From Ruegeria arenilitoris (GTDB taxonomy: Bacteria; Pseudomonadota; Alphaproteobacteria; Rhodobacterales; Rhodobacteraceae), in contig NZ_WQDA01000002.1 of the NCBI RefSeq assembly GCF_013032855.1, forward strand, positions 434,001 through 498,000: 64,000 nt of DNA, read 5' to 3'. Numbering within the stretch: position 1 is the first letter of the stretch; each line of letters starts with the position of its first letter. Both the position numbers and the translations under genes were made by a program. Positions 44,993 to 54,023 of this stretch are shown piece after piece. The notes under the pieces are model-generated. The model saw only the letters and a program-made list of their open reading frames with translations, made no database searches and was not told where the DNA came from.

Positions 44993-46645
44993 ATGACAAA
45001 TCAAGCACCAAATTCCCTCAAGGCCAAGGCGGTGGCGGATCTGGACGCCGGCAAGCTTCCTCAGGCTCTGAAGAAAGCTACCCTCGGCATCAAGAAATTC
45101 CCGAAAGACGCGGACTACCACGCGATTGCCGGGTTCGTTCTGACCGAGATGAAGCAGTACAAGAAATCGCTGCCGCATTTCCAGGAAGCCGCCCGCCTGA
45201 AACCGGACGACCCGCAATTCGTCGAAAACATCGCGAATGCCCTGATGCAGACCGGCCAGATCGCGCGAGCGTTGGCCTATGCCGAAAAGATGGCCGAAAA
45301 GATTCCCGGCAACCGCGAGATCGTCCGGGTGATCGATGAAATCACGCTCAAGGGCAAGAACTGGCGCAGCATCATCGAGAACGCCACCAAGCGACTGATG
45401 ACCGATCCGGACAACCCCAAGCTGCTGTCCACCCGCAGCAGGGCCTATGGGCGCGTCGGCTTCGTGGATGCGGCCTCGGCCGATATTGCGCGCGCATACG
45501 AACTGGATCCCGACAACATCGAAATCGCCTTCCGCCGAGCGGTGGACCTGCACCAAGCCGGCGACAAGAAGGGCTGTACTGACCTTTTGTGGCGTGTTTT
45601 GGACAAGGATCCGTATCACGCATCGGCGTTGTTCCAATTGTCGTCGATGGTAGACGCCGAACAGGCCGAAGCATTGCTGCCCCGGGTCGAGGCCGCGATC
45701 GCAAAGCGGAAACACCCCAATTCGACTCTGGAATTCACGCTGGCACAGCTTCAATCGAAGATCGGTGGGCTGGAGGCCGCCCTTGCGCAGTTTGCAGTCG
45801 CAAACAGGGTGCAGCACGACGAAAACCCATACGATTTCGAAGAAGAAGAGCGCAAACTACGCCGCATCTGTGGCTTGTTCCCTGACAGCGCGTCGGTCCC
45901 AAGTTCCGGGATCGAGGAAATGCCCTTGCCGATTTTCGTGATCGGACAGCCTCGCTCGGGCACCACCTTGATGGAAATGATGCTGAGTTCCGCCCCCGAT
46001 ATCGCGGGATGTGGAGAGCTGACCCTCGCAACGGACCTTTCGGCGCCATACTCGAACGAAAAGAAGGCATTCTCGGACGCAGAAGCCGCGGAGTTCGCCA
46101 AGCATTTCCGCGAGTTGATGCCCCCGATGCCCGAGGGCTCGATCGCTTTCGTCGACAAGATGCCACACAACTACCAGCGGGTTGGTTTTCTTTTGGCAGC
46201 CTTCCCCAACGCAAAGATCATCAACATGCTGCGGGACCCTCGGGACGTCGGCCTATCGAAATGGATCCGGCGTTTTCCAGCGGCCGGTATGCGGTACGCA
46301 TCGAACCTGAACTCGATCGCGCACTCGGCCAACATGTATCGCCGCTACATGCAGCATTGGGATGCCATCTTCGGTGATCGCATCCTTACGGTGCCCTACG
46401 AAAAACTGGTGGCCGACCCTGAGACCTACAGCAAGCAGGTTGCAGAATTCTGCGGGATCGAATGGCGCGAAAGCATGATGCACCCGGAAGAAAACAAGAA
46501 ACAGGTGCGTACGGCCAGTATCGACCAGGTGCGCAAGAAAATCTCGACCAAATCGGTTGGCGGCTGGCGTCAGGTTGCGGATTATATCCGGCCCATGTTG
46601 GACGGTTTCGACCCCGAGTTGTGGCCCGAATACGAATTCGATTAA
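44993..46645 (+). CDS. TPR-sulfotransferase fusion protein
   Basis: The 550-residue protein has N-terminal tetratricopeptide repeats (residues about 5-290, e.g. YHAIAGFVLTEMKQYKKSLP). A PAPS-dependent sulfotransferase domain begins near residue 305 with the 5'-phosphosulfate loop FVIGQPRSGTTLMEMML. The 3'-phosphate-binding region MLRDPRDVGLSKW lies near residue 413. It is a common protein in Rhodobacteraceae; the acceptor (protein or glycan) is unknown. ATG 44993 is chosen because the TPR starts there; an in-frame ATG at 44936 would add 19 residues. It ends at a shared terminator. Confidence 0.88.
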   Translation: MTNQAPNSLKAKAVADLDAGKLPQALKKATLGIKKFPKDADYHAIAGFVLTEMKQYKKSLPHFQEAARLKPDDPQFVENIANALMQTGQIARALAYAEKMAEKIPGNREIVRVIDEITLKGKNWRSIIENATKRLMTDPDNPKLLSTRSRAYGRVGFVDAASADIARAYELDPDNIEIAFRRAVDLHQAGDKKGCTDLLWRVLDKDPYHASALFQLSSMVDAEQAEALLPRVEAAIAKRKHPNSTLEFTLAQLQSKIGGLEAALAQFAVANRVQHDENPYDFEEEERKLRRICGLFPDSASVPSSGIEEMPLPIFVIGQPRSGTTLMEMMLSSAPDIAGCGELTLATDLSAPYSNEKKAFSDAEAAEFAKHFRELMPPMPEGSIAFVDKMPHNYQRVGFLLAAFPNAKIINMLRDPRDVGLSKWIRRFPAAGMRYASNLNSIAHSANMYRRYMQHWDAIFGDRILTVPYEKLVADPETYSKQVAEFCGIEWRESMMHPEENKKQVRTASIDQVRKKISTKSVGGWRQVADYIRPMLDGFDPELWPEYEFD

Positions 46646-46658
46646 GCCGAACCCCAAC

Positions 46659-46695
46659 AAAAAAGGCCGCATCCAAGGATGCGGCCATTTCTTTC
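46659..46695. terminator. Bidirectional terminator between sulfotransferase and nucleotidase genes
   Basis: A perfect inverted repeat GGCCGCATCC / GGATGCGGCC (46665-46674 with 46677-46686) is flanked by six A residues on the left (46659-46664) and ATTTCTTTCTTT on the right. Either strand therefore reads as stem plus T-rich tail. It sits between convergent genes ending at 46645 and 46709. Confidence 0.88.
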
Positions 46696-46708
46696 TTTGT
46701 GTCAGCAA

Positions 46709-48286
46709 TCACTTCTGCTGGATACGTCCATCCAGATAGGGCGTGTAGGGAGCATTGGCCGCAAGGTATTCCGCGGTCACATCCGCAAGATCGGGACCGA
46801 AGTCGTAGGCATTCTTGTCCTCGCCAGAGAACATCTTGTACCCGTCGCCACCGTTGCGGACATAGTTGTTGGTCACCACCAGATAGGTCTTGGCCGGATC
46901 GATCGGCACATAGCCATCACCTTCGGCCACCATAACCTCGGTCACGCGGCCTTCGTTGGGGGCCACGGACGGATCCCAGGTGAATTTCAGCCCAGCCACC
47001 TGCGGGAAGCGGCCCTTGACCTCTTCCACTTGGCTGACGCCGTTTTCCAGCGCATCGATGATGCCCTGACCGCTGATCTCAAAGGTCGAGAGCGTGTTCT
47101 GGAAGGGAAGAACGGTCAGCACCTCGCCCATGGTCACGTCGCCCGCGTCGATCGAGGCGCGCAGGCCACCTGAGTTGGCGATGGCGATCTGAACGCCCTG
47201 ATCGGCGACCCGCGCCAGCATGGCATCGGCCACCAGGTTACCCATCTCGCATTCCTGCACGCGGCAGATCGACCGGTCGCCTTCGATCGGAGCTGCAGCA
47301 TTGGCCACAACCTTGTTGCGGATCTCGTCCAGCGGTTTGGCCAGTTCTGCGATGCGGTCCAGGGCAGCCTGATCCTCGGTCACGGTGTTGTCCATGATCA
47401 GCGGTTCACCCACCGCCTCGACCACGTTGCCGTCGTCATCAAAGGTCACGTTCAACTCGCCGAGGAACTTGCCGTAGGCATAGGCCTGAACGATCTGCAC
47501 CCCGTTCACTACGGTCGGGTACGGCCCGGCGGCCTTGTCTGAAGTATTCGACAGGTAAGTGTTCGAGTGTCCGCCCACGATCACGTCAACACCCGTGGTT
47601 TCCTGCGCGACCCGCTGGTCGACGCCATAGCCCGAGTGGCTGAGCACGATGATCTTGTTGATGCCTTCCGCCGTCAGCTTGTCCACCTCGGCCTGAACCG
47701 CCGGAACAGGATCAGAGAACACGACATTCGGCCCGGGTGAAGCCAACTCGTCGGTGTCTTCGGGGGTCAGGCCGATCAGGCCAATCTTCTCTCCCCCCAC
47801 TTCGATCACGGTCGATTTCTTGATCCGGTCGGTCAGAAGCTCCTCGTTCTCGATGTTCGCATTCGACATCAGAATCGGAAATTCGACCGCATCGACGAAA
47901 CCGGCCAGAACCTCGGGACCATCATCGAATTCGTGGTTGCCCACGGTCATCGCGTCATAGCCCAGCTTGTTCATGAACTCGGCCGCGACCTTGCCCTTGT
48001 AATAGGTATAAAACAACGACCCCTGGAACTGGTCGCCGCCGTCCACGAGGATCGAGTTCTCGGCCCGCGCACGCGCATCGTTGACCGCGGTCACCAGACG
48101 CGCCGAACCGCCAAAGCATTTGCCCTCGGCATTGTCCTCGGCGCCACAGCCGCTGTCATATTTGTTGATCGGCTCGAACCGGGAATGGAAGTCGTTGGTG
48201 TGCAGAATGGTCAGCTTGTAGTCGGCCGCCGCCATGCCTGCAGTCAGGCCAAGGGCCGCCACGGATGTCAGGAAACGGGTAATCAT
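46709..48286 (-). CDS. Exported 5'-nucleotidase / bifunctional metallophosphatase
   Basis: The 525-residue periplasmic enzyme hydrolyses nucleotides to nucleosides and phosphate. A signal peptide (MITRFLTSVAALGLTAGMAAA) precedes the calcineurin-like metallophosphatase domain, with metal ligands in ILHTNDFHSRFEP, VDGGDQFQGS, VGNHEFDDG and GGHSNTYL. The C-terminal 5'-nucleotidase domain has NSGGLRASIDAGDVTMGEVL and NYVRNGGDGY. The start at 48286 has GGGAG 8 bases upstream and begins the signal peptide; upstream in-frame codons are not needed. Confidence 0.93.
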   Translation of the reverse strand: MITRFLTSVAALGLTAGMAAADYKLTILHTNDFHSRFEPINKYDSGCGAEDNAEGKCFGGSARLVTAVNDARARAENSILVDGGDQFQGSLFYTYYKGKVAAEFMNKLGYDAMTVGNHEFDDGPEVLAGFVDAVEFPILMSNANIENEELLTDRIKKSTVIEVGGEKIGLIGLTPEDTDELASPGPNVVFSDPVPAVQAEVDKLTAEGINKIIVLSHSGYGVDQRVAQETTGVDVIVGGHSNTYLSNTSDKAAGPYPTVVNGVQIVQAYAYGKFLGELNVTFDDDGNVVEAVGEPLIMDNTVTEDQAALDRIAELAKPLDEIRNKVVANAAAPIEGDRSICRVQECEMGNLVADAMLARVADQGVQIAIANSGGLRASIDAGDVTMGEVLTVLPFQNTLSTFEISGQGIIDALENGVSQVEEVKGRFPQVAGLKFTWDPSVAPNEGRVTEVMVAEGDGYVPIDPAKTYLVVTNNYVRNGGDGYKMFSGEDKNAYDFGPDLADVTAEYLAANAPYTPYLDGRIQQK

Positions 48287-48393
48287 TTGAAACTCCCTGT
48301 AATTGATTGTCAGGATCGTGCGCCGAGGGCGGCAAAGAGTCAAAGGGGGAAATGCGGCTTGATTCTACCCCGCGCGCGGGGCATCACGGCGCC

Positions 48394-48732
48394 ATGCTGA
48401 TCTACAAGATATTCCGGGCCGAGGAATGGGCGGCCCTGCAGGCACAGGGCGAAACCCGGGGCGCGCCCATCGATGTGGCGGATGGGTTTGTGCATTTCTC
48501 CACCGCAGAACAGGCGGCCGAGACCGCGGCCAAACACTTTGCCGGGGTCGAAAACCTGACCCTCGTGGCCTGCGATGCCCAGAAAATGGGCGATGATCTG
48601 AGATGGGAGGTCTCGCGCGGCGGGGCCTTGTTCCCGCATCTCTATCGCAACATGCGCGTGGCGGATGTGGTCTGGGCCAAGCCGCTGTCGCTGGAAAACG
48701 GCGCGCACCGCTTCCCCAAGGAGATGCAATGA
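48394..48732 (+). CDS. DUF952 family protein
   Basis: The 112-residue protein has [32 protein letters not shown] and [11 protein letters not shown], all typical of DUF952, a small family with weak resemblance to ADP-ribosyltransferase folds and no known reaction. A 14-base perfect palindrome (CCCCGCGCGCGGGG, 48368-48381) lies just upstream of the ATG, where a ribosome binding site would be expected; no clear Shine-Dalgarno sequence is present. It overlaps the next gene by ATGA. Confidence 0.85.
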   Translation: MLIYKIFRAEEWAALQAQGETRGAPIDVADGFVHFSTAEQAAETAAKHFAGVENLTLVACDAQKMGDDLRWEVSRGGALFPHLYRNMRVADVVWAKPLSLENGAHRFPKEMQ

Positions 48733-49160
48733 CCGGCCATATCGACCCCGACCGCGCCGAGTTCGAGGCGTTCAAAGCGCTGGACCGCGATCACCCGATC
48801 GAGATGCTGAACCTTGTGCAGTTCCGCGCCAAGGCCGTCTATCCCGCAGGCCACGACCTGGCCGGCGCGGGGCTGAGCGGCGCAGAAGCCTATCGCCGGT
48901 ATGGTGCCGAAACCGCCCCGATCATCGCGCGGCTGGGGGCCTCGATCATCTGGCGCGGCACGTTCCAGACAACGCTGATCGGCCCGAAGGGCGAAGCGTG
49001 GGACGAGATGTTCATCGCCCGTTACCCCTCGGCCCATGCGTTTCTGGAGATGGTGACCGACCCGGCTTATCGCGCGGCGGTCATTCACCGGCAGGCGGCG
49101 GTGGCCGACTCGCGCCTGATCCGCACCGCCCCTACCCCAACCGGAGCGTCCTTCGGATGA
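48729..49160 (+). CDS. DUF1330 family protein
   Basis: The 143-residue protein is a ferredoxin-like alpha/beta barrel. It has [33 protein letters not shown], and [25 protein letters not shown], typical of DUF1330. Function is unknown. It is coupled to DUF952 upstream and to pyrD downstream by four-base overlaps. Confidence 0.85.
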   Translation: MTGHIDPDRAEFEAFKALDRDHPIEMLNLVQFRAKAVYPAGHDLAGAGLSGAEAYRRYGAETAPIIARLGASIIWRGTFQTTLIGPKGEAWDEMFIARYPSAHAFLEMVTDPAYRAAVIHRQAAVADSRLIRTAPTPTGASFG

Positions 49161-50215
49161 AACTGACCGAGAAACTGGCCCTGGCCGCGCTACATCGCCT
49201 GGACCCAGAAACCGCGCACGGCCTGTCGATCAAGGCGCTGAAAACGGGTTTGACCCCGGCGCCCGGTCCCGTCACCTCGACGCGCTTGCGCACGCAACTT
49301 GCCGGGCTGGACCTGCCCAACCCGGTGGGGCTGGCCGCCGGGTTCGACAAGAATGGCGAGGTTCTGGGCCCGCTGTCGCGCGCGGGCTTCGGATTCATTG
49401 AGGTGGGCGCCGTGACCCCGCGCCCGCAGCCGGGCAACCCCAAGCCGCGACTGTTCCGCCTGACCGAGGACCGCGCCGCCATCAACCGGTTCGGCTTCAA
49501 CAACGAAGGGATGGAGGCGATGGCCCGGCGTCTGGCGCACCGCCCCAAGGACGCGGTGATCGGCCTGAACCTGGGCGCCAACAAAGACAGCACCGACCGG
49601 GCGCGGGATTTTGCGCATGTGCTGGCCCATTGCGGGCAATGGCTGGATTTCGCCACGGTGAATGTCTCGTCACCCAACACCGAAAAGCTGCGCGACCTGC
49701 AGGGGAAAGAAGCGCTGAGCGCCCTGCTGGCAGGTGTGCTGGACACCCGCGATGCCTTGGCGCGGCGGGTCCCGGTGTTTCTGAAGATCGCCCCCGACCT
49801 GGCGGATGACGAACTGCGGGACATCGCCGATGTCGCCCGTGACACGGGCATCGACGGTGTCATCGCCACCAACACGACCTTGTCGCGCGAAGGGCTGCGC
49901 AGCCTGCACAAGGATCAGGCCGGCGGATTGTCGGGCGCGCCCCTGTTCGAGAAATCGACCCGCGTTCTGGCTCGGCTGAGCCAGTTGACCGACGGGCAGA
50001 TCCCGCTGATCGGCGTGGGTGGCATCGGCACGGCCGAACAGGCCTATGCCAAAATCTGCGCCGGGGCCTCGGCCGTGCAGTTCTATACCGCGATGGTCTA
50101 TGGCGGCCTGTCGCTGGCGGCCGAGATCGCGCGGGGGCTGGACGCCCTGCTGGCGCGGGACGGGTTCAAGTCGGTGGCCGACGCCGTCGGCAGCAAACGA
50201 GAGGATTGGCTGTGA
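49157..50215 (+). CDS. pyrD: Dihydroorotate dehydrogenase (quinone), class 2
   Basis: PyrD oxidises dihydroorotate to orotate at the inner membrane, passing electrons to quinone, in de novo pyrimidine synthesis. The 352-residue protein has the N-terminal amphipathic membrane-association helix ([15 protein letters not shown]), [13 protein letters not shown] and [21 protein letters not shown]. The class 2 catalytic Ser lies in [14 protein letters not shown] near residue 176, and [12 protein letters not shown] follows at the phosphate site. It is in a tight run DUF952-DUF1330-pyrD-arsC. Confidence 0.96.
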   Translation: MKLTEKLALAALHRLDPETAHGLSIKALKTGLTPAPGPVTSTRLRTQLAGLDLPNPVGLAAGFDKNGEVLGPLSRAGFGFIEVGAVTPRPQPGNPKPRLFRLTEDRAAINRFGFNNEGMEAMARRLAHRPKDAVIGLNLGANKDSTDRARDFAHVLAHCGQWLDFATVNVSSPNTEKLRDLQGKEALSALLAGVLDTRDALARRVPVFLKIAPDLADDELRDIADVARDTGIDGVIATNTTLSREGLRSLHKDQAGGLSGAPLFEKSTRVLARLSQLTDGQIPLIGVGGIGTAEQAYAKICAGASAVQFYTAMVYGGLSLAAEIARGLDALLARDGFKSVADAVGSKREDWL

Positions 50216-50553
50216 TCGAATACTGGCACAACCCACGCTGTTCAAAATCGCGCGCCGGGCTGGCCCTGCTGCAGGACCGCGGCGCCGAAGTCACCGTTCG
50301 CAGATACCTCGAGGACGCGCCCAGCGCGGATGAGCTGCGCGCGGTGCTGTCCCGGTTGGGCATCCCGGCGATCGAGATGATGCGCAGGGGCGAGGCGCGG
50401 TTCAAGGAACTGGGGCTGAGTAGGGAAACACCCGAAGAGGCCTTGGTTCACGCCATGGCCGAGAACCCGATCCTCATCGAACGCCCCATCGGGATCACCA
50501 CCGACAAGGCCGCAATCGGTCGCCCGCCCGAGACCCTGCTGACCCTGCTCTAG
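50212..50553 (+). CDS. ArsC/Spx-family arsenate-reductase-like protein
   Basis: The 113-residue thioredoxin-fold protein has the active-site loop NPRCSKSR (Cys near residue 9) and the family segments ILIERPI and [10 protein letters not shown]. True ArsC needs glutathione/glutaredoxin; with no ars genes near, arsenate is not certain as substrate. The start is GTG 50212, overlapping the pyrD stop as GTGA, with GAGAGGA 6 bases upstream. A TTG two codons earlier is also possible. It overlaps the convergent MATE gene by four bases. Confidence 0.85.
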   Translation: MIEYWHNPRCSKSRAGLALLQDRGAEVTVRRYLEDAPSADELRAVLSRLGIPAIEMMRRGEARFKELGLSRETPEEALVHAMAENPILIERPIGITTDKAAIGRPPETLLTLL

Positions 50554-51866
50554 GCCACCTGCGCCTCGAGCCGGGGATAGCGCAGGCCCAGCGTCACCGC
50601 GCGGGCGGTGTTCAGCACCATCAGCGCGGCCCACAGCCCGTGATTGCCCATGGTCGGCACCAGCAGGAACAGCGCCACCACATAGATTGCCACCGACTGG
50701 ATCATGGCGATGCGCATGGCGCGGGTCCAGGTGGCGCCGATGTAGATGCCGTCGAACATCCAGCTGGCAACGCCGACCACCGGGGCCAGCGCCGCCCAGA
50801 TCAGGTATTCGCGCGCCGTGATCCGCACCTCGGGCGCGGTGGCCATCAGGTCGATCAATGCGGGCCCTGCCACAAAAAACGTGGCCCCCAGCACCAGAGC
50901 CCCACCGACGCCCCATTGCGACGCCATGACCGAGGCGCGCCGGACCTGGTATCGGTCCTTGGCTCCGACGGCGCTGCCTACCAATGCCTCGGCAGAAAAG
51001 GCGAACCCGTCCAACGCAAAGGCGGTGATTTCCAGGAACTGCAGCAGCACCTGGTTGGCGGCCAGCGTCACGTCGCCCAGATCGGCGCCCACGAACAGAA
51101 AGGTGGTGAAGGACCCGGTCAGCAGGACCGACCGGATCATGATGTCGCCATTGACCTGCATCATCCGGCGCAGGCGGGCGGGGTCGAAGATCCGCGCCCA
51201 ATCGCGCCATTGATTACCCCCGAACGCATCGCGGCACAGCCACAGACCCAGCGCCAGACCCGTCCATTCGGCAATCAGCGTGGCCACCGCCACCCCTTCG
51301 ACGCCCCAGCCCAGCCCCAGCACGAACCACAGATCCAGCAGGATGTTCAGCCCGTTCATCCAAACCTGCAGGACGAACACGCCGCGCGTGCGCTCGACCG
51401 CGATCAGCCAGCCGGTCACGGCATAAAGCGCAATGGTCGCGGGCGCGCCCCAGATCCGAATCTCGAGGTATTTGCGCGTCAACGCCTCGACCTCGGGGCT
51501 GGCGGGCGACAGCGCGAAGGCTCCTGCGAATACCGCCACCTGCGCCACGATGAAGAACAGCCCCGCCGCACCGCCCAAGAGCAGGCCGCGCATAAGCAGA
51601 GCACCGGTTTCGGCCCTGTCCCCCGCGCCTCGGGCCTGTGCGGCCAGGCCGGTCGTGCCCATGCGCAGAAAGCCGAACACCCAGTAGATCGTGGCCAGAA
51701 TGACCGCGCCAATGCCAACCGCGCCGATCGGGGCGGCCTGCCCCATCTGGCCGACCACGCCGGTATCTACCGCGCCCAGAATCGGCACCGTCGCGTTGGA
51801 CAGCACGATCGGCACTGCGATCTTCAGCACCCGTCTGTGCGTAATGGGTGCCGAGGCGTCCCGCAT
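50550..51866 (-). CDS. MATE-family multidrug/metabolite exporter (DinF branch)
   Basis: The 438-residue protein has about 12 membrane helices in two homologous halves, with PIVLSNATVPILGAVDTGVVG in helix 1, the usual MATE start. Such proteins export cationic compounds by Na+ or H+ antiport. The ATG at 51866 begins the family N-terminus; the in-frame extension upstream overlaps the hotdog gene. It starts five bases after that gene's stop codon, in the same direction. Confidence 0.92.
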   Translation of the reverse strand: MRDASAPITHRRVLKIAVPIVLSNATVPILGAVDTGVVGQMGQAAPIGAVGIGAVILATIYWVFGFLRMGTTGLAAQARGAGDRAETGALLMRGLLLGGAAGLFFIVAQVAVFAGAFALSPASPEVEALTRKYLEIRIWGAPATIALYAVTGWLIAVERTRGVFVLQVWMNGLNILLDLWFVLGLGWGVEGVAVATLIAEWTGLALGLWLCRDAFGGNQWRDWARIFDPARLRRMMQVNGDIMIRSVLLTGSFTTFLFVGADLGDVTLAANQVLLQFLEITAFALDGFAFSAEALVGSAVGAKDRYQVRRASVMASQWGVGGALVLGATFFVAGPALIDLMATAPEVRITAREYLIWAALAPVVGVASWMFDGIYIGATWTRAMRIAMIQSVAIYVVALFLLVPTMGNHGLWAALMVLNTARAVTLGLRYPRLEAQVA

Positions 51867-51871
51867 TTTGC

Positions 51872-52390
51872 TCAACTCTTGGCCGAAGGCTCTTGCGGCA
51901 TCAGGAAATGCCCTGTGGCCTGCGCGAACAGCTTGGCGTGGTTGTCCTGCCAAGCCTCGACGCGCACCGAGGCATACCGCCGACCCGCCCGGCTGATGAA
52001 GGCGCGTGCATAGGCATCGCGCGGCAGGCCCGAGCGCAGGTAATCCACCGTGAAATCGATGGTCTTGGGAAAGCGGATACTGTGATCCGAGATGATGTCT
52101 TCGGCGTCGATCTCACCGCTTTCAATGCGTGGAAACAGGTGTTCCCAGCTGAGCGTGATCACCGCCGTCACCTCGAGAAAGGCCGCCGTGACGCCCCCAT
52201 GAATCGCCGGCAGGAACGGGTTGCCGATCAACTTTTCGTCGAAATTCAGAACACCGGTCAGTTCGTCTCCGCGCCGGTCAAAGCTGATATTGAGGAACCG
52301 GATATACGGGACCCCCTCGACCAGCGCCTTGAGGGCCGCGTCGCGGCGCCGTTTCACCACCTGCATCGGTTCGGGACGGGGTCTTGCCAT
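51872..52390 (-). CDS. PaaI-like hotdog thioesterase (first)
   Basis: The 172-residue hotdog-fold protein has the family segment NPFLPAIHGGVTAAFLEVTA near residue 57, with the His-Gly-Gly that binds acyl-CoA, and IDFTVDYLRSG. Its partner at 52392 is a second hotdog gene one base upstream, so they probably form a heteromeric or successive thioesterase pair. GGGGAAG precedes the ATG. Acyl-CoA substrate is unknown. Confidence 0.88.
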   Translation of the reverse strand: MARPRPEPMQVVKRRRDAALKALVEGVPYIRFLNISFDRRGDELTGVLNFDEKLIGNPFLPAIHGGVTAAFLEVTAVITLSWEHLFPRIESGEIDAEDIISDHSIRFPKTIDFTVDYLRSGLPRDAYARAFISRAGRRYASVRVEAWQDNHAKLFAQATGHFLMPQEPSAKS

Positions 52391-52391
52391 C

Positions 52392-52811
52392 TCACTTCCC
52401 CTCGACTGTGAAGGCGCCCGAGGCGGTGGCCACCGGGCGATCCTGATCGTCGTCCATGGCAGTTGCGCGCACGAAGGCCACATTGCGCGTGATGTGATAG
52501 CAGGTCGCGCGGGTGGTGATCGTCTGGCCGGGCGTTGCGGCGCGCATGTAGTCGATGCGCAGATCGATGGTTGCTGTGCCGCCCGGCGCCGCCGGGTGGC
52601 TCATGACCGCAGCCCCGCAGCAAGTATCCAGGCTGGCCGACACAGCCCCGCCGTGAATCACGCCAGTGCGGGGATCGCCGATCAGATCCTCGTTGTAAGG
52701 CATGGTGATCTCGGCCTCACCCTCGCCGATATGGGTCAGCGTCAGGCCCAGGGCCCGCGCATGGGGGATCGCCTCGATGAACTGGCGGGCGAGTACTGTC
52801 TTGTCGACCAT
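52392..52811 (-). CDS. PaaI-like hotdog thioesterase (second)
   Basis: The 139-residue hotdog protein has PYNEDLIGDPRTGVIHGG near residue 38-55, with catalytic Asp/His-Gly-Gly, then TIDLRIDYMRAATPGQ, characteristic of PaaI thioesterases hydrolysing acyl-CoA. It is the first gene of the leftward unit with the other hotdog gene and the MATE exporter. It is divergent from the MerR gene at 52925. Confidence 0.9.
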   Translation of the reverse strand: MVDKTVLARQFIEAIPHARALGLTLTHIGEGEAEITMPYNEDLIGDPRTGVIHGGAVSASLDTCCGAAVMSHPAAPGGTATIDLRIDYMRAATPGQTITTRATCYHITRNVAFVRATAMDDDQDRPVATASGAFTVEGK

Positions 52812-52924
52812 GAGGTTCAGTCCTGTTGTCCTGCCCCTTTATGATCTGCTCTGCGCGCAAAGGGCAAGCCCGCCTGTTGCGCTTGTCCGCACAACGCCCT
52901 AGGTTGCAACCGAGGAGAACAGGA

Positions 52925-53293
52925 ATGTCCGACAAGCGTTTGTCATTCAAAGAGATGTGCGCCGAGTTCGACGTGACTCCGCGCACCCTGCGCTACTACG
53001 AGTATATCGAGCTGCTGCAGCCAGACCGGGAAGGACGGTCCCGGTTTTACGGTCCGCGCGAGCGCGCGCGGATGAAGCTGATCATGCGTGGCCGCAAGTT
53101 CGGGTTTCCACTTGAGGAAATCCGGCAGTGGTTGTTGATCTACGAAGATCAAGGCAACAAGGCCCAGATGGCTACCTTTATCGAAATGGCCGACCGCCAG
53201 ATGGAAGAGCTGCGTCAGCAGCGTCAGCAACTGGACGAAGCTATGGACGAGTTGCAGCGCCTTCGCGATCAAACGGCCAACTCCCTGACCTAA
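52925..53293 (+). CDS. MerR-family regulator (first of a pair)
   Basis: The 122-residue protein has an N-terminal MerR winged helix ([20 protein letters not shown], residues 8-27), followed by RARMKLIMRGRKFGFPLEEI. A C-terminal coiled coil rich in Gln/Glu/Arg (QMEELRQQRQQLDEAMDEL) lies beyond. No effector-binding cysteines or domain are present. Such short MerR proteins regulate acyl-CoA catabolism genes in proteobacteria. GAGGAGAACAGG precedes the ATG. It is paralogous to the next gene. Confidence 0.9.
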   Translation: MSDKRLSFKEMCAEFDVTPRTLRYYEYIELLQPDREGRSRFYGPRERARMKLIMRGRKFGFPLEEIRQWLLIYEDQGNKAQMATFIEMADRQMEELRQQRQQLDEAMDELQRLRDQTANSLT

Positions 53294-53460
53294 ATCGGCC
53301 AGTTCGAGCCCCCAAATCCATCCTTCATTACACCGGAAATCTGCATTTTTCGGCTGGCGCCCTGCCGCCTGCCCGTCGGCTTCGAACCGCACCGGTACAG
53401 TGGATTTGGCTGACCCAACGGAAAGAAAATTGCCAACCCGCCGCTTTACGCGACCGGAAG

Positions 53461-53509
53461 TTACGTCAATTTCTTTGTGACGCAGCGTCTGGATTACGTA
53501 AACGTCAAT
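53461..53509. promoter_or_regulatory. Candidate MerR operator elements
   Basis: TTACGTCAAT (53461-53470) and ATTACGTAAACGTCAAT (53493-53509) share the ACGT core and TTACGT / ACGTCAA half sites. The second is an imperfect inverted repeat. They lie 66-115 bases before the second MerR start, in a 282-base gap (53294-53575) that contains no gene. The pattern resembles known operators of MerR regulators of acyl-CoA catabolism (LiuR type). Confidence 0.45.
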
Positions 53510-53575
53510 CTCATGTTGTAAAGCGGCCATCGACTGCGCAACTTTCTCATGACGCCAGCGACGAGAGGGTGACCA

Positions 53576-53977
53576 ATGACCGAAGATCTTATGACCATCC
53601 GCGAGATGTGCGAGACCTATGACGTCACGCCGCGGACCTTGCGGTTCTACGAAGCCAAAGAGCTTCTGTTTCCGATCCGTGAGGGCCAGAAACGGCTGTT
53701 CACCAAACGTGACAGGGCGCGGCTCAAGCTGATCTTGCGCGGCAAACGCTTTGGTTTCAGCCTGGAAGAGATTCGACAGCTTCTGGATCTGTACCATGTC
53801 GGCGACCAGCAACTGACCCAGATGACCCGCACCTATGAAATCGCGTGCGAGCGTCTGGCGGACATGGAAGCCCGCCGCGAGGAACTGACTCAGGCCATTG
53901 ACGATCTGAAAGAGCAGTTGCGCTGGGGCGAGAAGGTCATCGCCTCGATGAAACAGGAAAAGAAGGCGGCCGAGTAA
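53576..53977 (+). CDS. MerR-family regulator (second of a pair)
   Basis: The 133-residue protein is a close paralogue of the first Mer[21 protein letters not shown] at residues 8-27, and [20 protein letters not shown], then a C-terminal coiled coil to residue 130. GAGAGGGTGACC precedes the ATG; ATG 53591 is five codons in and possible. It lies 46 bases before the acyl-CoA dehydrogenase, so it probably controls the beta-oxidation operon. Confidence 0.92.
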   Translation: MTEDLMTIREMCETYDVTPRTLRFYEAKELLFPIREGQKRLFTKRDRARLKLILRGKRFGFSLEEIRQLLDLYHVGDQQLTQMTRTYEIACERLADMEARREELTQAIDDLKEQLRWGEKVIASMKQEKKAAE

Positions 53978-54023
53978 CTCCGCGCCGCCTGCCACCCGGA
54001 CATCTGAATTAAGGGAGCTTCAA

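Noticed and set aside
48368..48381. 14-base palindrome CCCCGCGCGCGGGG before DUF952 as a terminator
   Set aside because: No loop-forming spacer and no T-tract, and it lies immediately upstream of a start codon. It may affect translation, but I cannot support a named element.
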